Shown: positions 23,801 through 31,281, counted from the first letter of the stretch. The stretch is DNA of 36,977 bases from Deltaproteobacteria bacterium (GCA_031264015.1 JAISET010000079.1:1-36977); one strand, 5' to 3'. Numbers and translations: made by a program. The notes: generated by a model from the sequence alone, not told the origin.

Positions 23801-24646
23801 ATGTCCGGTCGACTAGTCAAGGGAACCGTGTTTCCGATTATCATGGCGTTTCTGGCCGCCTCCATGCTCCTCGCGGCCGGCTGCGGGGCCGGCAAGCTCG
23901 GCCAGCGGGTCACCAAAGTCGAGCATTACCCCAACTGCTACAAGCCCATAGACGACCTGCGCAGGGACGCCGAGCAGCTGAAAAAGAACGTCCTGATCGG
24001 CGCCGGCGTCGGGGCCGCCGCCGGGGCCGCGGTCGGGGCCGCGGTGGGCGGGGACCTGAAAAGCATCCTGATCGGGGCCGCCATCGGCGCCGTCTCCGGG
24101 GCCGTCGGCACTTATCTCGTCTCCGACTCCGTCCAGGAGAAGGCCGCCCAGGAGCGCCTGAAGGCCTACAACTCCACCATCGACGCCGAGACCAAGAACT
24201 TGCAGACGGCCGTCCAGGCGGCGGGCATGGCCAGCAACTGCTACAACAAGGCCTACGACGCCCTGAAGGCCGACTACCAGAAGAGCAAGATCACCAAGGA
24301 CGACATGCTGGCCCGCCTCAAGGAGATCCGCGACGGCAACTCCGAGGCCCTGACCATCATGCGGAACTATCGGGCCGACGCCACCAAGTACCAGCAGACC
24401 TTCGCCGAGGTCGTCAGGCAGGAGCAGGCGCGCCCCAGCGACAAGCTCTCCCGCAACCAGGTCAACCAGGTGAAAAGAAGGGCGGCGGCCTACGACAAGG
24501 TGGCCACCGACACCGACCAGAGGATAGCCCGCCTGAGCAGGCAAAACGAGATCATCAACAGCAACATCGAGAACAGGGACATCGCCTCCGAGTTCCTCGG
24601 CCGCGTGGCCGACCAGGGCGACCGGGACGACCGCGACCTGAACTGA
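23801..24646 (+). CDS. Glycine-zipper lipoprotein (TagQ-like)
   Basis: A 281-residue lipoprotein. The lipobox is AAGC with the lipidated Cys at residue 28; the next residue is Gly, not Asp, so sorting to the outer membrane is likely. Residues about 66-110 are a glycine zipper (GAGVGAAAGAAVGAAVGG then GAAIGAVSGAVG), able to form a membrane-inserted helical hairpin. The rest is hydrophilic and helical, with two pairs of Cys (NCYKP, NCYNKA). AAGGAG at 23790-23795 fixes the ATG. In Pseudomonas TagQ is an outer-membrane lipoprotein that recruits TagR; position after two TagR-like genes suggests the same, but this is inference. Confidence 0.72.
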   Translation: MSGRLVKGTVFPIIMAFLAASMLLAAGCGAGKLGQRVTKVEHYPNCYKPIDDLRRDAEQLKKNVLIGAGVGAAAGAAVGAAVGGDLKSILIGAAIGAVSGAVGTYLVSDSVQEKAAQERLKAYNSTIDAETKNLQTAVQAAGMASNCYNKAYDALKADYQKSKITKDDMLARLKEIRDGNSEALTIMRNYRADATKYQQTFAEVVRQEQARPSDKLSRNQVNQVKRRAAAYDKVATDTDQRIARLSRQNEIINSNIENRDIASEFLGRVADQGDRDDRDLN

Positions 24647-24813
24647 CGGACGGGGGACTTTCGACGGCCGGCGGGAGACCGCGGGCGGGAGTCCCCCGAC
24701 GACTCTTTTTAGCCGACTATAATGACGGGGCCGGGAGGGGCGTCCCGCGGAGGGTTCAATCGGACGGCCATGCCGCCGGTTGAGTCCGAAGCGGGCGCTC
24801 CGCCCGGCCCTTT

Positions 24814-24858
<45 letters not shown>

Positions 24859-24929
24859 TTGTTATTCTTCGTCTTCCTAGTCCTCGTTCTCTTCGTTGTC
24901 CTCGTTCTCCTCTTCTTCCGGCCCCGTCC

Positions 24930-26726
24930 TTATGCCCCGGCCTGCAGGCCCTTCAGCGCGTCGGTTAAAAAGTCCACCTCGTCCGTGGTGTTGTACAGGG
25001 CCAGGGAGGCCCGCACGGTCTCCTCCAGCCCGAAACGGCGCAGGATGGGCTGGGCGCAGTGATGACCGGCCCTGACGGCCAGCCCCTCCCCGGCGAGGCG
25101 CGAGCCGACCTCCCTGACGGATTTTCCTTTCAGAACAAACGATATCACCCCGGTCTTTCTCCAGGCCGTCCCGACGATCGAGAGGCCGGGGACGGAGGAG
25201 AGCCGGTCGGTCGCGTAGTTAAGAAGCTGGTCCTCGTAGGCGGCCACCCGGGACAACCCCAGCGAGTCCAGATAGTCGAGGGCCGCCTCCAGGCCGGCGG
25301 CCCCGGCTATGTTGGGGGTGCCGGCCTCGAACCTGACCGGCGGGTCCCGGTAGACGGTCCGCTCGAAGGTGACGTCGGCGATCATGCCGCCCCCTCCCTG
25401 ATAGGGGACGGAGCCGCGCAGGGCCTCGGTCGTCCCGTAGACCGCGCCTATGCCCGCGGGTCCGTAGACCTTGTGGCCGGAGAAGACCAGAAAATCGGCG
25501 CCCAGCTCCGCGACGTTGACGGGCAGGTGGGCGACGGACTGGGCCGCGTCCACCACCACGGGCACCGAGCGGGCGCGGCAGAGGGCGACGATCTCCTCCA
25601 CGGGCGCTATGGTCCCCAGGGCGTTGGAGACATGGGAGACGGAGGCGATTTTTGTCCGGCCGCCGAGCCTGCGGGCGAACTCGCTCAAGACGATCTGTCC
25701 GGAGTCGTCCACCGGGGCCACGACGATCCTCGCCCCTGTTTTTCTGGCGACCATCTGCCAGGGGACGATGTTGGCGTGGTGCTCCAGGACGGTCAGGAGG
25801 ATCTCGTCGCCCGGCCCCAGCCTCGGCGCGGCGAAGGCGTTGGCCACCAGGTTGAGGCCCTCGGTGGCGCCCCGGACGAAGACGATGTTCTCCGGCCCCC
25901 CGGCCCCTATGAATCTGGCCGTCGTCCTGCGGGCGCTCTCGTAGGCCTCGGTGGCGACGGTGGCCAGGGCGTGCGCGCCCCGGTGGACGTTGGAGTTTTC
26001 CTCCCGGTAGTATTTGACCAGCCTTTCGATCACCTGTCTGGGCTTCTGGGTGGTGGCCGCGTTGTCCAGCCAGACCAGAGGTTTTCCGCCCTCCACTTTC
26101 AGGCCCAGGATAGGAAAGTCGTCCCTGGCCTGCCAGGCCTGGAAAGGGACGGCGTGGGACGGATGGTCGGAGCCGGCGTCCGCCGGGAGCGGGCCGGACA
26201 GCCCCGCCTCCTTCGCGAACGGGACGACGTCCGCGTAAGAGACGACGTCCCCATAAGAGACGACGTCCCCATAAGAGACGAAGTCCCCATAAGAGACATA
26301 CTCGGAATGGAAGTTTTCCGTCAGGGAGCGGCTTTCCGGAGCGAGGGACCCGGGCGCGCCGGACGGGCCGGAGGGAAAAGATTCGGGACTCAGCCAGGGG
26401 ACGGCCTTTTCAAGTCCGGCCGACGCGGACGGCAAGTCCGGCGAGTTTGGCGCGCCTGATGCCTCCAGCCGGCCGAACCGGCCCTCCTCCTCATAAATCT
26501 TGAGGGCCTCGGGCGCCGCTCCGAAAGCCCGCCCGCCCGCCGCCGGCGCGAGCCGCGGCGGGGCCTGCCAGTCAGGGACGGCGGCCGGGCTTTCCGGGAC
26601 CAGGACGGGGGGGCGGACGTCGTCGGAGGGGCCGGCCGGGCTTTCCGGGACCAGGACGGGGGAGCGGACGTCGTCGGAGGGGCCGGCCGGGCCTTGGTTT
26701 TTGGGGTTGCCGCTACTTGTAGTCAT
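24930..26726 (-). CDS. Cysteine desulfurase with encapsulin-cargo N-terminal extension
   Basis: SufS-type (group II) cysteine desulfurase of 598 residues; it takes sulfur from L-cysteine as a persulfide, using pyridoxal phosphate. The catalytic part begins near 205 (LVWLDNAATT) and has THE PLP lysine at 419 (SGHKVYGP) and the persulfide Cys557 (RAGHHCAQP), 138 residues apart as in E. coli SufS. The first 193 or so residues are extra, Pro/Ser/Asp-rich and presumably disordered, with a 17-residue unit twice and a VSYGDV hexapeptide about four times. Family 2A encapsulin cargo desulfurases carry just such an extension for packaging, and the shell gene is directly upstream. Its ATG lies inside the shell gene's 3' end (14-base overlap), with GAGGT eleven bases ahead. 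Confidence 0.92.
   Translation of the reverse strand: MTTSSGNPKNQGPAGPSDDVRSPVLVPESPAGPSDDVRPPVLVPESPAAVPDWQAPPRLAPAAGGRAFGAAPEALKIYEEEGRFGRLEASGAPNSPDLPSASAGLEKAVPWLSPESFPSGPSGAPGSLAPESRSLTENFHSEYVSYGDFVSYGDVVSYGDVVSYADVVPFAKEAGLSGPLPADAGSDHPSHAVPFQAWQARDDFPILGLKVEGGKPLVWLDNAATTQKPRQVIERLVKYYREENSNVHRGAHALATVATEAYESARRTTARFIGAGGPENIVFVRGATEGLNLVANAFAAPRLGPGDEILLTVLEHHANIVPWQMVARKTGARIVVAPVDDSGQIVLSEFARRLGGRTKIASVSHVSNALGTIAPVEEIVALCRARSVPVVVDAAQSVAHLPVNVAELGADFLVFSGHKVYGPAGIGAVYGTTEALRGSVPYQGGGGMIADVTFERTVYRDPPVRFEAGTPNIAGAAGLEAALDYLDSLGLSRVAAYEDQLLNYATDRLSSVPGLSIVGTAWRKTGVISFVLKGKSVREVGSRLAGEGLAVRAGHHCAQPILRRFGLEETVRASLALYNTTDEVDFLTDALKGLQAGA
26224..26303. repeat. 18-bp coding repeat in the desulfurase extension
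   Basis: Four to five copies of an 18-bp unit (gacgacgtccccataaga on the plus strand) encode the repeated hexapeptide VSYGDV in the N-terminal extension of the cysteine desulfurase. Slippage would change extension length in frame. Confidence 0.88.
26583..26684. repeat. 51-bp coding duplication in the desulfurase extension
   Basis: Two almost identical 51-bp units lie near the 5' end of the desulfurase gene and encode a 17-residue unit of the form PAGPSDDVRPPVLVPES twice. The high DNA identity indicates a recent duplication. Confidence 0.9.
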
Positions 26727-27660
26727 AGTAGTTACCGACCTCCACCTCCTCCAGGACGGCCAGGGCGTCGTCGGCCAGGATGGCGGCCGAGCAGTAGAGG
26801 CTGAGGAGGTAGGAGACCAGGCCCCGGTCGTCGACCCCCCTCTTCCTGACGGCCAGGCCCCTGGTCTGGTCGCCCGGCAGCCCCGTCTGGTAGAGGCCGA
26901 CGACGCCCCGGCGGGACTCGCCCGTGCGCAGAAGAAGGATGTTGGTCTTGCCCGCCTGGCTTTTGGGGTTTTTCAGGCCGTCGACGAAAAGCTTGTCGGT
27001 GGGGACGATGGGGACGCCCCTCCAGGTGATGAAGACGCCGCCGCCGATGCTGGCCGTGGCCGGGGGCACGCCGCGCCTGGTGCACTCCCTGGCGAAGGCG
27101 GCGACGGCCCTGGGGTGGGCCAGAAAAAAGGAGGGCTCCTTCCAGACCTTGCTCAACAGCTCGTCGAGGTCGTCCGGGGTGGGGGAGCCGCGGCGGGTCT
27201 TGACTTTCTGGCTCTCGGCCACGTTTTTCAACAGGCCGTAGTCGTCGTTGTTGACGATCTGGCTCTCCTGGCGCTCCCTGAGGCTTTCAACGGCCAGGCC
27301 GAGCTGCTCGGCCGTCTGGTCGTAGGGGGAGGAGTAGACGTCGGCCACGGAGGCGGCGACGTTGACGATGGTGCTGATCGAGCCCAGGACGTACTCCCGC
27401 GGCTTGGCCTGGTAGGGCGCGAACCCCTGGGGGATCTGCTTGTCGTCGGGGTCCTGGCCGCAGAGGGCGTCCAGCGGGGTGTCGCCCTGCTCCAGAACCC
27501 GGTTGACCCTGTAGAGGCCGGAGGCCAGGCCCTTGAACTCCAGGAACCTGGTCAGCCACCTGGGGGTGAGCGCCGCGTACTGCGGCCTGGTCTTGGCGAC
27601 GTCGGCCAGGTTGTAGGCGGCCTCCGCCCCGAGGGCGTTGGGGATGGTCGGGGTGGTCAT
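26713..27660 (-). CDS. Family 2A encapsulin shell protein
   Basis: Self-assembling HK97-fold protein that forms a protein nanocompartment. The 315-residue product resembles SrpI of Synechococcus and the mycobacterial major membrane protein I group: LTPRWL, GLYRVNRVLE, YSSPYDQTAEQL, ERQESQIVNNDDYGLL, GSPTPDDLDELLSKVWKEP, FFLAHPRAVAAFARECT, RRGVPPAT, TWRGVPIVPTDKL, RRGVVGLYQ, and C-terminal LEEVEVGNYYDYK. In Synechococcus such shells encapsulate a cysteine desulfurase and are induced by sulfur starvation. The frame extends to 27729, but GAGGAG eight bases ahead of the ATG at 27660 fits the family start. The stop is TAG; the desulfurase gene overlaps the end by 14 bases. Confidence 0.94.
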   Translation of the reverse strand: MTTPTIPNALGAEAAYNLADVAKTRPQYAALTPRWLTRFLEFKGLASGLYRVNRVLEQGDTPLDALCGQDPDDKQIPQGFAPYQAKPREYVLGSISTIVNVAASVADVYSSPYDQTAEQLGLAVESLRERQESQIVNNDDYGLLKNVAESQKVKTRRGSPTPDDLDELLSKVWKEPSFFLAHPRAVAAFARECTRRGVPPATASIGGGVFITWRGVPIVPTDKLFVDGLKNPKSQAGKTNILLLRTGESRRGVVGLYQTGLPGDQTRGLAVRKRGVDDRGLVSYLLSLYCSAAILADDALAVLEEVEVGNYYDYK

Positions 27661-28104
27661 GTGTTCGTCTCCTCGCCGCCGGGCCGCGGTGGTCCGGCCG
27701 GAATGGTCATGGAAGAGGACCGACCTCAAGTCGGCAAAAACAGGGCGCGCGGCCGGACGTCGGGACGCCGGCCGCGAAGCTCTATGGATGATAGTTACTC
27801 GCGGGGGTTCGAATAGGGATGTTCGGGCGGAGGCAGCAAGAACAAAAAAGGCGGCGAATCTGTCGGCGGTCGGTCGACGGTCAGCCGATGACTCATGACG
27901 GTCAATTTGTGATATTTGGCAGTCTGTTTGTCGTTTGTCTGTCTGTTAGTTAGTTAGTTAGTTTATAAGTTGTCTGTTAATAAATAAATTATTAAATCAA
28001 TAAAATAACAAGTCTAAAAATCAATCAATCTAATGATTAAATATATGGTCCGTCCGCGTCAAACCGGGCCGGAAGCCGCGCGGCCGTCCATGTTCATGAC
28101 GCGG
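27661..28104. other. AT-rich region upstream of the encapsulin gene
   Basis: This gap of 444 bases separates the MoeZ-like gene from the encapsulin gene, both on the minus strand. Bases about 27900-28050 are strongly AT-rich, in contrast with both flanks, and probably hold the encapsulin promoter; several -10-like words exist but no pair stands out. A GTTA repeat lies inside it. I see no gene; a short T-loop-like sequence near 27807 was checked and does not fold as a tRNA. Confidence 0.6.
27945..27963. repeat. Tetranucleotide repeat (GTTA)n upstream of encapsulin
   Basis: Between four and five perfect copies of the 4-bp unit gtta lie about 285 bases upstream of the encapsulin start, next to shorter tgtc/gtct repeats. 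Position in the likely promoter region makes length variation potentially relevant to expression. Confidence 0.85.
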
Positions 28105-29295
28105 TCAGTAGGGGACGGGCGGGCCGCCCACAACCCGCGCCCAGTCGTCCACGCCGCCGGTCAGATTGAAGGCCCGGCCCTGGTAGCCGGCCTTTCTGAG
28201 GCTCCTGATGGCGAAGACGCTTCTTCGGCCCACCTTGCAGATGAAGACCAGGTCCCGGGCCGGGTCGAACTCCCCCATCCTCCTGACCAGCTGGCCGAAG
28301 GGGACGGGGGTGGAGCCCGGAAAGGCGTAGAGCGCCCGCTCGTGGGGCTCCCTGATGTCGACGACCTGCGGGGCCGGGCCGTGCTCGAGCCTATGCCTGA
28401 GCTCGTCCGCGCCGATGGGCTCGGCCCCGGCCTCCTCGAGGCCACCGCCGAGTCCGCAGAAGCCCTCGTAGTCGACGGGCTCGGTGACGACGGGGTTCCC
28501 GCCGCAGACCGGGCAGGCGGGGTCTTTGTCCACGGCCACCTCGGTGAACCGGGCGGTCCAGGCGTCGAACAGCAGCAGGCGGCCGGCCAGGGTCTCGGCC
28601 CCCCCGACTATCAGCTTGACGGCCTCCGAGGCCTGGAGGGAGCCCAGTATGCCCGGCAGGACGCCCACGACCCCGCCCTCGCCGCAGGAGGGCGCCAGGC
28701 CGGGCGGCGGCGGGGCCGGGTAGAGGCAGCGGTAGCAGGGGCCGCCCGGGGCCCCGAAAACCGTGGCCTGGCCCTCGAACTGATAGATCGAGGCGTGGAC
28801 GACGGGTTTTTTCTGGAAGACGCAGACGTCGTTGACCAGGTAGCGGGTCGGGAAATTGTCGGCCCCGTCGCAGACTATGTCGTAGCCGGAGATGATCTTT
28901 TCGGCGTTTTTGGCCTCCAGCCTGACCTGGTGCGTTTTGATCTCGACGTCCGGGTTGAGGCCCAGGAGCCTGTCCCGGGCGGCGGCCGTCTTGGGGCGGC
29001 CCACGTCCCGGGAGCCGAAGACGATCTGCCTTTGCAGGTTGGAGTCCTCGACCAGGTCGAAGTCCAGCAGGCCGACGAGGCCCACCCCGGCCGCGGCCAG
29101 ATAGAGGGACAGCGGGGCCCCCAGGCCGCCCGTCCCCACGACGAGGACCCTGGCCGCCTTGAGTTTTCTCTGGCCCTCGAGGCCCACCTGGGGCAGTAAA
29201 ATATGGCGGCTGTAGCGTCTTTTCTCCCGGTCGCTCAGCTCCGGCGGCGCTTTTCCCGCCCCCGGCCCCGGCGGGCCGTCCGGCGCGCCGGTCAT
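28105..29295 (-). CDS. MoeZ/MoeB-like adenylyltransferase with rhodanese domain
   Basis: E1-like enzyme of 396 residues that would adenylate the C-terminus of a ubiquitin-like sulfur carrier and pass sulfur to it. The ThiF/MoeB domain (about 20-265) has YSRHILLPQVG, the nucleotide loop GTGGLGAPLSLYLAAAG, DFDLVEDSNLQRQ, CDGADNFPTRYLVND, the SCGEGGVVGVLPG cysteine motif, and two zinc CxxC pairs (CYRC, CPVC). The rhodanese domain (about 290-395) ends with active-site loop ICKVGRRS, so its persulfide Cys is intact. Length and domain order match mycobacterial MoeZ, which sulfurylates CysO. The ATG overlaps the stop of the carrier gene (ATGA), indicating coupling. Confidence 0.92.
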   Translation of the reverse strand: MTGAPDGPPGPGAGKAPPELSDREKRRYSRHILLPQVGLEGQRKLKAARVLVVGTGGLGAPLSLYLAAAGVGLVGLLDFDLVEDSNLQRQIVFGSRDVGRPKTAAARDRLLGLNPDVEIKTHQVRLEAKNAEKIISGYDIVCDGADNFPTRYLVNDVCVFQKKPVVHASIYQFEGQATVFGAPGGPCYRCLYPAPPPPGLAPSCGEGGVVGVLPGILGSLQASEAVKLIVGGAETLAGRLLLFDAWTARFTEVAVDKDPACPVCGGNPVVTEPVDYEGFCGLGGGLEEAGAEPIGADELRHRLEHGPAPQVVDIREPHERALYAFPGSTPVPFGQLVRRMGEFDPARDLVFICKVGRRSVFAIRSLRKAGYQGRAFNLTGGVDDWARVVGGPPVPY

Positions 29296-29582
29296 CCGTC
29301 CCCCCTCGAGCCCCCGGCGATGGCGGGCACCAGGGCGACGGACTGGCCGGGGCCGACGGGCGTCCCGAGGCCCAGGCCGCCTTTGACGTTTTTGCCGTCC
29401 ACGAAGAAGTTGACGTAGCCCCTCGGCGCCCCGTTCTCGTCCAGCAGATGGGGCCCCATGTCCGGGTGCAGGCCGACGAGCCCGTCGAGAAGGTCGCCCA
29501 GGGTGGCCCCCTCGAGCTCCACCTGGGCCCTGCCGTCGGCAAACCCTCTCAGGGCCGCGGGAATGGAGAGTTTGACGGTCAT
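29292..29582 (-). CDS. CysO/MoaD-like sulfur carrier protein with extended tail
   Basis: Ubiquitin-fold sulfur carrier of 96 residues; its C-terminal glycine would be adenylated and converted to a thiocarboxylate that supplies sulfur to cysteine synthase. Landmarks are VKLSIPAALRGFADG at the N-terminus, LGDLLDGLVGLHPDM, RGYVNFFVDGKNV, and the C-terminal VALVPAIAGG. CysO ends at this diglycine, but here SRGDG follows before the TGA, so the active tail must first be trimmed, or the extra residues tolerated. The JAMM protease gene directly upstream is an obvious candidate. AAGGAG lies six bases before the ATG. The MoeZ-like gene overlaps its end. Confidence 0.88.
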   Translation of the reverse strand: MTVKLSIPAALRGFADGRAQVELEGATLGDLLDGLVGLHPDMGPHLLDENGAPRGYVNFFVDGKNVKGGLGLGTPVGPGQSVALVPAIAGGSRGDG

Positions 29583-29651
29583 GGAAGCTCCTTTTCGCAG
29601 GCGGTCGGGCCCCGCCCGCCTTGCCCGCCGGCGGGGCGGGACCGGTTAAAG

Positions 29652-29686
29652 AAAAAAAACGCGGCCGGCGGCCGGTCCCGGCGCCG
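29652..29686 (-). terminator. Possible terminator between the protease and carrier genes
   Basis: On the minus strand, a GC-rich stretch with several self-complementary GCCGG words directly follows the protease stop and runs into eight T (29659-29652). Pairing is not unique, so this may be a weak or partial terminator lowering expression of the downstream genes. Confidence 0.35.
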
Positions 29687-30154
29687 TCAGCCGGGCGGGT
29701 CGCCCCCGGCTTCAGCCGGATTCAGGAGTTCCAGGGGCTCGGCCTCGAAAGTCGCGCGGTCGTCGGAGAGGACCCAGTTGGTCGTCTCGCCCGGCCTCCC
29801 CCCGTCGACGCCCACGATGACGTAGCGGTAGAAGGGCAGGGCGCCCGCCAGGTCGCTGGCCGAGGGGGCGGCCGGGTGGTCCGGGTGGGAGTGGTAGACG
29901 GCCACCACGTCCAGCCCCTCGGCCAGGGCCGTCTCCTCGGCGGCCAGGAGATCCTCGGGCTCGATTCTAAAGCGTCTTCCGCGCCTCTCCCCGGAGCGGG
30001 AGTTGTCGGCGGGCAGAATTTTCAGGCCCTCGAAGGGGCGGGAGTCCGGGCCCGGCCGTCCCGCGCGCCCCAGGACGAACCCGCAGCACTCGTGGGGGTA
30101 GCCCAGCCGGGCCTGTTCGCGGATCTCCCTCAAGACCGGGGCCAGAATTTTCAT
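29687..30154 (-). CDS. JAMM/Mpn+ metalloprotease, Mec-like
   Basis: Zinc-dependent JAMM-fold hydrolase of 155 residues. In Mycobacterium, Mec releases cysteine from the CysO-cysteine adduct. The metal and catalytic residues are present: Glu in PHECCGFVLG near residue 24, and HSHPDHPAAPSASD with the H-x-H-x(10)-D spacing. The frame extends upstream to 30313, but that part is a shadow of the cysteine synthase gene; ATG 30154 with GGAGG six bases ahead gives the family start. The gene begins ten bases after the cysteine synthase stop. It may also trim the five residues after the diglycine of the carrier encoded next, as QbsD does for QbsE; that is inference. Confidence 0.9.
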   Translation of the reverse strand: MKILAPVLREIREQARLGYPHECCGFVLGRAGRPGPDSRPFEGLKILPADNSRSGERRGRRFRIEPEDLLAAEETALAEGLDVVAVYHSHPDHPAAPSASDLAGALPFYRYVIVGVDGGRPGETTNWVLSDDRATFEAEPLELLNPAEAGGDPPG

Positions 30155-30164
30155 CCCCGCCTCC

Positions 30165-31061
30165 CTAGGCCTTGTCCCAGAGGCCGTCCGAGAGGTAGCG
30201 GGCGCCGCCGTCGCCCAGGACGGTGGCCACCAGGGACCCGGGGGGCAGCCCCCCGGCCAGCCTGAGGGCCGCGGCCACGTTGGCCCCGGCGCTGACCCCC
30301 GCCAGGACGCCAAGCTCCCCGGCCAGCCTGCGGCAGACTTTTACGGCCTCCTCGGTGGAGACCGCGACGACCTCGTCGGGGAGGGCCCGGTCGAAAATTC
30401 CGGGCTTGATGGTGGAGGCCAGATGCTTGGTCCCCTCTATCCCGTGCAGGGGGGAGTCGGGCTGGACGAGGACGGCCCTGACCTCCGGTTTGAGGGACTT
30501 GAGTTTGGAGGAGACGCCCATGAAGGTGCCGCCCGTCCCCACCGAGCAGACGAAGTGGGTGACCCCGCCCCCGGTCTGCTCCCAGATCTCCGGGCCGGTG
30601 GTCAGATAGTGGGCCCGGGGGTTTTCGGGGTTGTCGTACTGGTTGGGAAAAAAGTACCCGTCCGGGTCGCTCTCGTAGGCTTTTTTGGCCGAGAGATAGG
30701 CCCCGTCGGAGCCCTCCAGCGGGTCCGTCTCCACCACCTCCGCCCCGTAGGCCCCGAGCAGGGCCTTGCGCTCCCTGTTGGCGTTGGCGGGCATGTGCAG
30801 GACGACGCGCCGCTTCAAAGCCGCCCCGAGCATGGCGTAGGCGATGCCCGTGTTGCCGCTGGTGGAGTCGAGGACGGCCTTTTCCGGGCCCAGCCCGCCC
30901 GACTTCAGGCCCTCCGCGAGCATGGCCCTGGCGGCCCGGTCCTTGACGGAGCCGCTGGGGTTGCAGAACTCGGCCTTGGCCCAGACCCCGACCCCCTCCG
31001 CGGGAGACAGGGACGAGAGGTCCAAAAGAGGCGTGCGCCCCACCAGGTCGCAAACATTCAT
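30165..31061 (-). CDS. Cysteine synthase, CysM/CysK family
   Basis: PLP-dependent beta-replacement enzyme of 298 residues making cysteine from an activated serine (O-acetyl- or O-phosphoserine). Signatures are VGRTPLLDLSSL, the PLP lysine in NPSGSVKDRAA, the substrate loop STSGNTGIAYA, the phosphate-cradle GTGGTFMGVS, and the C-terminal GVSAGANVAAAL. In mycobacteria CysM works with O-phosphoserine and CysO thiocarboxylate; next to a CysO-Mec-MoeZ set, this one probably does the same, though free sulfide use cannot be excluded. ATG 31061 is preferred over an in-frame GTG at 31070; neither has a strong ribosome site. The stop is TAG. Confidence 0.92.
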   Translation of the reverse strand: MNVCDLVGRTPLLDLSSLSPAEGVGVWAKAEFCNPSGSVKDRAARAMLAEGLKSGGLGPEKAVLDSTSGNTGIAYAMLGAALKRRVVLHMPANANRERKALLGAYGAEVVETDPLEGSDGAYLSAKKAYESDPDGYFFPNQYDNPENPRAHYLTTGPEIWEQTGGGVTHFVCSVGTGGTFMGVSSKLKSLKPEVRAVLVQPDSPLHGIEGTKHLASTIKPGIFDRALPDEVVAVSTEEAVKVCRRLAGELGVLAGVSAGANVAAALRLAGGLPPGSLVATVLGDGGARYLSDGLWDKA

Positions 31062-31156
31062 CGGACACACCCCGCGGGCGCCGCCCAGGCTGAAAAAATG
31101 TCCCGGAAAAAAGGAGAGGCCGGAAAAAAGGAGAGGCCCCGGAAAATCGCCCGGCC

Positions 31157-31207
31157 AAAAAAAGAAGGCGGACGACGGACAATATGTATGTCCTGTCGTC
31201 CGCCTTC
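31157..31207 (-). terminator. Hairpin-T7 terminator in the cysteine synthase leader
   Basis: An almost perfect 17-bp inverted repeat (arms GAAGGCGGACGAC and its complement plus four bases, loop near 31181-31189) is followed on the minus strand by seven T (31163-31157). It sits between a consensus promoter and the cysteine synthase start, so it is a candidate attenuator. It could instead just end transcripts from the gene at 31357. Confidence 0.8.
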
Positions 31208-31252
31208 AGATATTTGCTGACCGGCGGTCCTGTCCTCTCGTCGCGCCCTTTA

Positions 31253-31281
31253 TTTATATCCTCCCGGGGCGGGCCTGTCAA
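31253..31281 (-). promoter_or_regulatory. Consensus sigma-70 promoter of the cysteine operon
   Basis: On the minus strand, TTGACA (31281-31276), exactly 17 bases of spacer, and TATAAA (31258-31253) form a consensus -35/-10 pair. Transcription would start near 31246, about 185 bases ahead of the cysteine synthase ATG and just ahead of the hairpin terminator. Confidence 0.82.

Noticed and set aside
27781-27830. Possible tRNA because of a GGTTCGAAT-like T-loop
   Set aside because: No matching acceptor, D or anticodon stems can be drawn around it.
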